Positions 56,101 to 64,000 of a stretch of 64,000 nt of DNA are shown piece by piece. The notes below the pieces were generated by a model. The model searched no databases and was not told where the DNA came from. It was given only the letters and a program-made list of their open reading frames with translations. The position numbers and the translations under genes are program-made. The DNA lies in the NCBI GenBank assembly GCA_030077755.1, contig JAQJZZ010000019.1, positions 1,683,967 through 1,747,966 of the forward strand, written 5' to 3'. The stretch's first letter is position 1; every line of letters starts with the position of its first letter. This DNA comes from Filosporella fistucella. Taxonomy: Eukaryota; Ascomycota; Leotiomycetes; Helotiales.

Positions 56101-56820
56101 GGCTCTTTTAGGAGATATCCCCCTCTATTGGCAATCTATTCTTAGCCATTTCAGACCCGAATCGGTTAAGAAACTCTATATTATTGAGCCTTAACGGACG
56201 AAGACAAAGACAATAGAAGCTATTGCTAGCTATTTATGGGATCCTAATATAAAGGGCGAAAGTAGTCTAATGCGGAAAGGATGGGAGTTAGCACCATTCC
56301 GGGTCTTAGCTTAAAAAGTAAAAGAGTTACTTGAGTATTACTTAGGAAAAGAGTAAATGGAAGATTTTCGAGAATCGATTAAGCGGTATTTTATTGTAAC
56401 CCATTAGATCTTCCCGTAGCCGATTATTACCAAGTTTATTTAGCGCGGATATAAGAATACTATTTAGTGTTTCATAGTCTATTATTTACGTTTAGCATTC
56501 TTAAACCACTGGCCTGACGATAAAGCATTTCCCCCTAAATGGTTATTAAAGACTGCCTTAAGGATGCCGGATATATATAGACCACACGAAGATTATTACC
56601 TTATAGCAGAGGCTAAGGCCAATGAATGGATGCCGGACTGGCGACCTATAAACGGCTATAAAGGCCCGATTATGCCATACCTCATAAGCCCTAAGGAAAT
56701 TATAAGGATCCCATATACGAGTAGCTTGGTCAATATCCAAGATACCCTCGAGCGCTGGTGGACCGAGACACGGGAAAAAATGGGTGATGAGGAGGAGGCG
56801 ATTGAAATATTATAGAGGAG
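53150..56820 (+). pseudogene. Long RIP-inactivated reading frame (about 1200 codons), family unknown
   Basis: One plus-strand frame can be followed through many TAA/TAG stops that sit where CAA/CAG would give Gln. Readable parts: EEIYFPPRSPTPSFIRENNE near 53270, an acidic run EIEVDREAEEIEVDIPLEL near 53740, LCLRCSQYWID near 54140, SRLYPIAM near 55085, then 55544-55816 (ITGRISYEHYKLMSMLTQAL, GGGQVINMGLGDTIAAYGYA), RPEFEEKALLGDIPLYWQSI near 56080, and 56564-56815 (DIYRPHEDYYLIAEAKANEW, TREKMGDEEEAIEIL) ending in TAG. The absence of frameshifts over 3.6 kb shows that decay was by point mutation. It lacks polymerase, helicase or transposase motifs that I can name. A repeated origin is likely because RIP acts on duplicates. 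Confidence 0.6.
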
Positions 56821-57693
56821 CGCGTAAGGGGATATCACAATTATGCCTATATACTTTCCTGGTTCTTTCTGGTATAGGATAAATTGTGAGTAAATAGCCG
56901 ATAGGCATTATCTTATTATAAATAAATTAGCTTATTATAGCTTATTTGTCTATTATTAAACTTAATATAGAGTTTTATCCTAGGTTTAACCCTTACTTAT
57001 TCCCTCTTAAATAAATAGAATCTTAATTATAATTATAGGGAAGTACGGGCACGCGTATATATCAAGTATTAAAGGCAAAGTAGCTTATTTTCTTAAATCT
57101 TATACTTAAAAGCTATAAAAAAGGCAAGCTAAATATAAGTAAAAAGGATATTATTTAATAAACTTTGGGTAGCTTATCTCTTTTTACTTATATAAAATAA
57201 TTAATTAAAGCCAAAGTCTTATTTAAAATATACTATTTGCAAAAATTTATATTTAAAGATAAACTTTTAATTTGATTTTAAAAGTGAATTAATTAAATTA
57301 TATCCTAAGAGGAAGGGACCTAGCTAGTTTATATAAACCCCCCCTTCTTCCTATTCTCTTAGATTTTCTTTTCCTTTAATATAACTTTTTTTTTAATAAG
57401 TTGCCTCCTTATTTGACTCCTATTCGCTCTACCCTTTCTCTAATAAGAAGTTGGATTTGGGGATTAGCGAATAGGGAGCGAATCGCCTCCTATTCGGTCT
57501 ACCCTTCTTCCAATTAAGAGTTGGATTAGGGGACTAGCGAATAGGGAGCGAATCGCCTCTTATTTACACTTTAATCGTCACTTATTTGCCACTTGTTTAT
57601 TGGCTAACTATACGCTAGTTACCCTCTAACCACATCCCACCTTGCATCTCTTTAAAACCAAATCACCACTTATTTGTTACCTTACCGTATTAT
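56821..57693. other. AT-rich spacer with a 70-bp tandem duplication
   Basis: Mostly AT-rich non-coding sequence. A T-rich/pyrimidine promoter-like stretch at 57340-57400 precedes the duplication at 57418-57557 and the decayed gene starting at 57694. Confidence 0.45.
57418..57557 (+). repeat. 70-bp direct tandem duplication
   Basis: CCTATTCG(C/G)TCTACCCTT...GTTGGATT...TAGCGAATAGGGAGCGAAT occurs twice in tandem with a 70-bp period (TATTCGCTCT at 57421, TATTCGGTCT at 57491). Each unit contains short inverted motifs (CCTATTCGC and GCGAATAGG) able to form a hairpin. Related CTATTCGCT motifs recur at 58960, 59745, 59785, 60550 and 61300. Confidence 0.8.
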
Positions 57694-58960
57694 TATGCCA
57701 CCCAAGTCGACCCCTCTTAAGGGAAAAAAGAGTGTTATTGCGAAGGTCGCTAAGGGTGATTTTAACTCGGAGAAGCCCGTGAAAGGTTTATAATTGGATA
57801 AGCCATTTAATAAATCCTCGATCTTTACTCACTAGCCATTTTCTATCCCCTCGGTACGTATTTTTATATTAATCGACTCCTACCCCCTTATAATTCGCTT
57901 GCTAATCGATTCTAAAGACCTAGATCGTCGGCCCTGCTTACGCATTTAACCAAATCCATGCCAATGGCGTCTTGATGGCAAATGCTTACTGGCAATATAT
58001 CAGCGCTTTCGCTTATATAAGCCTCTCTAACGTCTTCGGCCGGGGTATAAAGAAACATATCGAGCCCTTTTAGTAAGTGATCTTGATCTAAGTGACCGCC
58101 GATTTGCTTATTAATAGCCCCCGAATAGCTATATGATCTGCCCTAAGTACGGCGTGAATGGCACTTAGTGTGGTCGCTGCGTCGGTCTCGGAAAAGGCAC
58201 TAAATGCCAATCCGCTATGGTATTAGATATAGACTTTCGGACGCTTGCTATTAAGATCGTTAAAACCGCTGCCAAGTTTAATAGCATCTTAAAAGGTCAT
58301 AAATCCACTACGCCTGACGAGTGGAGAGACGTAGATAAGGAAATTGCTCTAGAGTTAAAGGCTCTCTCTATGAGTTTTATGCGCATGAAAACCGGTGCCA
58401 TAGTGAGTTCTATTTTCTCTAGATTAGATTGCCATTCGATTGCTAATAGCCTAAAAAGAAGCGTGAAATCGCCCTCCCTAAAACCCTTATTAAAAAGCGA
58501 AAATACTCCGAGTTTGCCGCTAAGTAGCATTTGACCTAGCTTAATAAGGACCTCAATTTTCGTTATAATAGCGTTAATGCAAAGCTTAATAATATCTTAA
58601 TTAACCAAATTGAGATTTTAAAGGGCCTTTAATTTATTATTAATAAGGTGAAACTTCTTGCTTGGTAAGTGCTCTATTTACTCATGATTGGATTCCTATT
58701 TGCTCACTATTTATAGCTGATCTATTCGGGCCCGGGCTCGTATTAGTTATCTGGTAGACTCGGTATAAAGCATTAGTTACGTCGTGAACGATATTAACGC
58801 AGCTATTAATAAGGGTCAAGTTAATGCTTAGGGTAATCCTATTAAACCCCGAAAAGCTCATCGTTTGCTCTTCGATTTAGATGCGTTTTCTAACCTATCC
58901 AATAACGAGTCGGAGGAATAAGAGGATGAGCCTGAGGAGGAAGAGGGTTGATTTAGCTCC
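57694..58960 (+). pseudogene. Decayed gene A of a subtelomeric pair
   Basis: ATG at 57694 starts MPPKSTPLKGKKSVIAKVAK, basic and Lys-rich, then stops appear. Further on a Cys motif reads CGRCVGLGKGTKCQSAMVL near 58165-58222, continuing with DIDFRTLAIKIVKTAAKFNS and TTPDEWRDVDKEIALELKAL (open frame 58217-58534). An acidic end (SNNESEE-EDEPEEEEG-like) closes near 58950. It matches copy B at 60004-61320 in overall order. Basic N-terminus, Cys-x-x-Cys motif and acidic C-terminus suggest a DNA-binding or gag-like protein, but no family is recognised. Confidence 0.45.
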
Positions 58961-60003
58961 TATTTGCTAGCGAATCGGTTATGGGTAGCTGGTGGGTAAG
59001 CTAGTAGCTATATTCGGGGCGTTCGGGAATAAAACTTATATATAGATTTTCTTGCTTGCTTTTAACCATCTAATGGGAGGCGTTTAAGGGGCGGATAGGC
59101 GTCTAATAATAGGCGTTAATATAATGATACCCTTATGGAATTGATACTTTTAATTTAAAATTAACTTTTCTTTTACTTATGGTTTGAAAATAAATAAGTC
59201 ACGAATAGCTATCTATCTAGTATCATTTATTAATAAGCTAAGTAGCTTACCTAACCTTATTTATTTACCTTTAAAGGTATATCGCATTCTTCTTAGCTAT
59301 ATTTTAAATATTTTCTTTTAAGCAAACAAAATCTCAAACGAGGCTGCAGGCAAACACGGGCGCCCACAGCTACTATTTTAAAAGCAAAAAGTAACCCAAT
59401 TAAATGCCATATTTCCTTATTACCTTAAAGCGGGGTAAGTATAATTTATTTGAGTGGATGTGAATCCATAAAATACTCGGATAACTAATATACTTTTATT
59501 TACATATAAAATTATATTATATAACAAGTTATTCACTTGATACTTAGATTTAAATCCTTTATTATTAAAGTTAAACTTATTATATATTTTTATAAAGTAA
59601 ATTAACGCTTAGGATAAACCCAAGTTATGATAAGGGTATGACTAATTATATAAATCTCCCTTATTCCCTTTCTCATAACTTATCTTATCCTTTTCTATAA
59701 TTCTTCTTCTTAGTGAGTCCACCTCCTATTTGACACCTATTTAATATCTATCCGCTCTACCCTATCTTCCACCTAGTTGATAGCTATTCGCTTAAGCAAC
59801 CAAGACTAGGCCTTAGGGTTATTGCCCTCTAATATTTTCTCTAATACTTGTCTTAAGCTAATAGCTACCGAATAAATGGTGAGTAGACTATTATAAGCAT
59901 ATTATTCCCTATAATCTTTATAGCTAATAGCCACTTAGCATTTAACCCTCTATTATCCACTCAAGCCTCTATCGCACTCGCTTTACCTATTATTCCCTCT
60001 ATT
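58961..60003. other. AT-rich spacer between decayed genes A and B
   Basis: 1 kb. The first 80 bp (GCTAGCGAATCGGTTATGGGTAGC...) are shared with 61297-61370 behind copy B, and 59730-59800 resembles 57400-57560 in front of copy A. The duplicated unit therefore includes flanks. No gene. Confidence 0.45.
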
Positions 60004-61320
60004 ATGAGTTTTGCATCGTCGTTTGCTCCCGCTCCTTCCGCCTCCTAGTCAACTAATAAGAGGGGTATAATTCCCCTTCCTGCCCCTCCTTAACTCGTTA
60101 TTATCAAGCGCTTGCAAGTTCCCTGACCGGCCAGAAACACCTAGCCCGTTTATCACATTCCCTTCCCGCTTAGCTTAATTATACGTATCTTATCGCTAGT
60201 TATTCGCTCGCGAACCGCTAGCTAATCCCTAGCTATTTAGGTTACCACGGGTCCCAAGTATATTTTTAATAAAATTTATGCTAAAGGCGATTTGTTAAAG
60301 AATGCCTGCCATTAATGTGTGCTTACGATATCGTAACTGAGTTCTTCCTAAACGCTTAGCCGAGGCATTAATAACTTTAATGAGGTCTTTTTATAAGTGT
60401 TTTTACCCCATATTTATAGCAATTTAGCGCCTAATAGATATCGAATAATTATATGAAGCATGCTTCTTTTAGTGTTAATAGCATATAATGCGGACGCTAT
60501 ATTGGCCTGGGCAAGGGCCAGTTCTATTATGAGGTGAGCTTAACTAACCTATAACTTTGTGGCTATTCGCTAACTATTTAATAGATCCCCGAAGCAAATC
60601 GTTCGCAAGCCAAGAAGGTTATCGCCGTCGCTGCCTAATGGAATAAGATTGTGATGGCCGAGTCTATAAAGGCGCCTAGTGAGATAACGGCAGACTAATA
60701 TGCCATTTTTTAAGAGTTGGTCGTAAAGGTAAAAGATTATGCCCAGCTCTTATAAGGTCTCCGCGTGAGTATTATTATAAAGAATTTTTCTTACCACTTG
60801 CATGCTAATAGCTACTTATTTAGAATCGAGGTGATTTCGTTTTAACCCTAATTAAGAAGCGAAAAGCTAAAGATGCGTTTGCTATTAAGAAGATCTCCGC
60901 CATTAAATACTCGATGAATCGTGGTTAGTTAAGCATAAAAGAAAAGGTGGAGAGTATTGGTTAAGCTATTAATAAGATATTTAATTACCTCCTCACCATC
61001 CAGAAATCCTTCCTGGCTATGCTTAGGTAAGTGATCTAGCCGCTCCTTATTTAACGGCGGATAGCTAAGCAATTATAGCCGAGCCGAACTCTCTCGTGGC
61101 CGTGAGCGCCATCTTTATAAAGCTATGTAAGCTCTTGGTGCTAGTTTAAATAGACTTATCACGGAAGTTAATATTAGCAAGATCGAGGACGATTAGCTAA
61201 ACTTGGTTGAGCTACTATCGGCCGAGGTAGCGGACTTGGACTTGACTTCCGATTATAATGCGGATAAAGAGTCTAAAGATGGTGAGGATTAATTCTATTC
61301 CTATTCGCTAGTGAATCGAT
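60004..61320 (+). pseudogene. Decayed gene B of a subtelomeric pair
   Basis: ATG at 60004 (MSFASSFAPAPSAS, then TAG where CAG is expected) opens a Pro/Ser-rich N-terminus. Further relics: a GLGKGQFYYE-like Cys-motif remnant near 60500 matching GLGKGTKC of copy A, KIVMAESIKAPSEITAD near 60650, and an acidic end near 61290. The trailing 70 bp are similar to those after copy A. The protein parts differ more than the flanks, so the pair is old or from different subfamilies. RIP-type stops throughout. Confidence 0.4.
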
Positions 61321-61379
61321 TGCGGGTGGCTAAAGGATAAGCCAGCAATCGTATTTAGGGCAAATAGGATTAAGAATTA

Positions 61380-62740
61380 AGTAAATATTACTTTATAGTC
61401 TTTTTTATCACTTGTTAATTATTTTTTAGGGGCGTTTATAACAGGAATGGATATCCTTGGGGTATTATTTAATAAGCACTTATAATTAATAAAATTTTTA
61501 TTTTATAATTTATAAAGTATTTAAAATTAAAATTAATAATTATTTTTTATAAGATTTTCTATATAAATTTAATTATAAGAGCTTATATATAAAACTTTTT
61601 TAAATTATTTTATATATTTAATATAATTATATTAAAATTAAAATACTTAAAATTATTAATAAATCTTAAAAACAAAAGTATAATAATTATTATATAAATT
61701 AATATTTATATAATAATTTTAAATAAGAAATAAATATATTATAAAAAGATTTTAATTTATAATATTATTAAATATAAAAAATATTATTTAAAGTTAAATA
61801 TAAAGCTTTTATATAATAATTAAAATATTAATCTTATATTATAAAATAATAAGAAGTATATTATTTAAATATATAATAAATAATATAATAATTAAAATAA
61901 TAAGGATAATATTTAAAAAAAAAAAAAAAAAAAATTATATTTAAGCTATATTATATATAAAATAAATATTAAAGCAAAAAAATTATTTATTAATAAAATA
62001 TATAATTTAAAATTATAAAGTCTTAACTTTAATATATATATTTTTCTTTAAGAATAATCTTTTCTTAATTATTTTAAATTTTTTTTTTTTATATTTTAAT
62101 CCTTTATAAATTAAAAATCCTTTTAATAATTATTCTTAATAAAGTTTTGCTTAAGAAATAAGAAAGTCCTAGGTTTATAAGGAGGAAATCCTATATATAA
62201 ATCTATTATGGTTATAATTATAATTATAGCCTAAGGCTTAATAAACTGGTTAAGCTATATAGGGAATTATGATTAAAGAATTATAAGGCAAATATTATAT
62301 AATTAAATTAAGAGAATTAAATAAATTAAGGGAATTAATTCTTAATTTAATTAATTTATATTAATTTAAATAATTTATTAAGGAATAAAGATTTTATATA
62401 AGATTAGCACTTTTGCTATTAAATAAGAGCTTTATGCTTAATTTTAAATAATATTCTTTATATTTAATAATATTATAATTAAAATGTATTTATAATATAC
62501 TTATTCCTTATTTAAAATTATTATATAAGCATTAGCCTAACTCTAGTTTTTAAAGATTATAATATAATTGGGTTTTTTTTATATAATAAAATTAAGGTAT
62601 AATCCATATAAGCACCTAATTAGAGTATAATATAGTCTAGTTAACCCTAACCTTATAAATCCAGCCCACATAGCCGTCCAATTTATTTATAAATTATATA
62701 TAATAAAATAAAACCATGGCCTAACCTATCCCTTAAGTAT
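61380..62740. mobile_element. Extremely AT-rich block with two LTR relics
   Basis: Sequence is nearly all A/T. At about 62386-62535 the text ATATAAGATTAGCACTTTTG ... TATTCTTTATA corresponds, with C-to-T decay, to 34900-35030 of the solo LTR in the same orientation; at about 61745-61860 the same region occurs inverted. So at least two further LTRs of the element 1 family are buried here. A 17-bp poly(A) run lies at about 61917-61934. Nothing else can be read. Confidence 0.6.
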
Positions 62741-62744
62741 TAGC

Positions 62745-63895
62745 TTATTTAATCGCATTAAATATAGAATTTAATATATTAATTTATATTCCATGCAAAT
62801 TCGCTATTACCTTAACCGCCATCGTTTAATATTTATAGGACTAATATAAGACTAATATTAAATTATAAAAGCAAGTTAAAGAATATATATAAGAGTTTTC
62901 ATTTATATATAATTATATTATAATCTTATTATTAAAGGAGAATTTAGCACCCTAGCCCATTATTCCGGTTATAAATAGGTTATAGTATTAAGAATATCCA
63001 TTTAAGAGCTAAAATAGGGAAATAATAAAAAAGCATAGGAATAAAGAGCATGGTAAAAGACGGGTTATAAATGAAGATTTATTCCAGATTATAAAGTTAT
63101 AATTATGGTTTAATAAAAAGAAAGCCTAATATTAGGTTATTAATAAGGCCAAAGGTTAAGAGTAAGAGCGCTAAACACGTCGGGTTATAATACGTAATAT
63201 GGGAAAAGAAACCGATAATTTAAATAATAGCAATAATAATAATAAGAATAATAAAAGCGACTAGGATAATATAAATAATTAAATTATTTAAGATATTAAA
63301 AAATAAAAGGGCAAGGCTTAAGAGCGGCGATTATGGATATTAAAAGAGGTACCTATTATTAAAATAAATTCATGGTTATAATATATTAAGTAAAATAAGG
63401 TATTAAGCTAATTTAAGTATAATTTAATTTAAATATTTTATTATACCTATATGCCTAACCTAGAAGAGCTATAATTAAAGCGGTTATTACGTGTATAAAA
63501 TCGAATTTTAGAGCGTTATTTAAATATATTAAAAGCAATTAATTATAAAAACGCATTAAAGTAATAAGTATCCCTCAAAAATAAAGCCGCGGACTAGCGC
63601 TCATTTAAATTATTACAAAATGCCAAAAGCATTAATAAATATAATGGGATTTTTGCATATTTCATTTATTATATAATATATATAACGCCATTTAAAAATT
63701 ATATAAATAAAATAGGTATATTAGATTATTTTTAATAATTTAAATATAATTTCCTAAATATAATATAAAATTTAACCATAATTATAAAAACCGGGGTAAA
63801 ATATATTAACGCATAATAAAAGTATATTTAAAGAATCTGGAGTAAATTAAATAAGAGTAATCTAATAAATAATAATATTAAAGATTAACCATTAA
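62745..63895 (+). pseudogene. RIP-decayed relic resembling telomere-linked helicase-associated (C2H2-type) proteins, running into the telomere
   Basis: The plus-strand frame with RIP stops reads LIYIPCKFAITLTAIV near 62780 (a Cys-x-x-x-A motif followed by an expected His pair), then KEHGKRRVINEDLFQIIKL and LWFNKKKA near 63045-63120, and near 63580 TSAHLNYYKMPKALI before IMGFLHISFII. In fungal subtelomeres such C2H2-like N-terminal segments ('HRxKEHGKR', 'LQ-WF') belong to proteins encoded with or fused to RecQ-type telomere-linked helicases. Here no helicase motif remains: the frame decays and the telomere starts. Assignment rests on memory of this pattern and is tentative. Confidence 0.45.
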
Positions 63896-63902
63896 CTAAT
63901 GC

Positions 63903-64000
63903 TTAGGGGTTAGGGTTAGGGTTAGGGTTAGGGTTAGGGTTAGGGTTAGGGTTAGGGTTAGGGTTAGGGTTAGGGTTAGGGTTAGGGTTAGGGTTAGGGT
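63903..64000 (+). repeat. Telomere, (TTAGGG)n
   Basis: After one TTAGGGG unit, perfect TTAGGG hexamers run from 63910 to the last base (about 15 units). The G-rich strand runs 5' to 3' toward the window end, the orientation expected at a right chromosome end. Confidence 0.98.

Overview
The window is the right end of a chromosome of a filamentous ascomycete (Pezizomycotina; a leotiomycete-type genome is my guess, not shown). Evidence: genes carry short 45-100 nt introns with GT(A/G)AGT-type donors and TAG/CAG acceptors; secreted LysM, GH18 and small secreted proteins are present; the last 98 bases are (TTAGGG)n; and the distal 26 kb shows heavy C-to-T/G-to-A decay in repeats, the mark of repeat-induced point mutation (RIP).

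Layout. (1) 0-23.5 kb, ordinary to accessory gene space: a partial gene at the left edge, a small membrane protein, the ribosome-biogenesis factor Utp13, small secreted proteins, several decayed genes, then a possible catabolic group (MFS sugar-type transporter, divergent DUF1479 oxygenase-like protein, guanine deaminase), then an uncharacterised 512-aa secreted protein. (2) 24.3-31.8 kb, a chitin module: a multi-exon GH18 chitinase of the killer-toxin-like type, divergent across about 1 kb from a 780-aa secreted protein with four LysM and four chitin-binding type 1 modules. (3) 32.6-37.5 kb: an ankyrin-repeat protein and an F-box-type protein, separated by a clean solo LTR with a 5-bp target duplication. 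(4) 37.9-38.12 kb: the broken 3' end of a second LysM/chitin-binding gene, cut off exactly where subtelomeric repeat begins. (5) 38.1-63.9 kb, a RIP-decayed subtelomere without intact genes: a 779-bp subtelomeric repeat (one partial and two tandem copies), a Ty3/Gypsy element split in its RNase H region by a second full-length Ty3/Gypsy element with intact LTR pair and target duplication, a 3.6-kb decayed reading frame, a related pair of decayed genes, LTR relics, and a relic resembling proteins linked to telomeric helicases. (6) 63.9-64.0 kb: the telomere.

How it fits together: the chitinase, the LysM/chitin-binding protein and probably the neighbouring 512-aa secreted protein look like one secreted chitin-handling set. 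The chitin-binding fragment at 37.9 kb shows that this family was once more extensive here and was eroded at the subtelomeric boundary. Exon structures below were read by eye from splice signals and reading frame; none is backed by transcripts.
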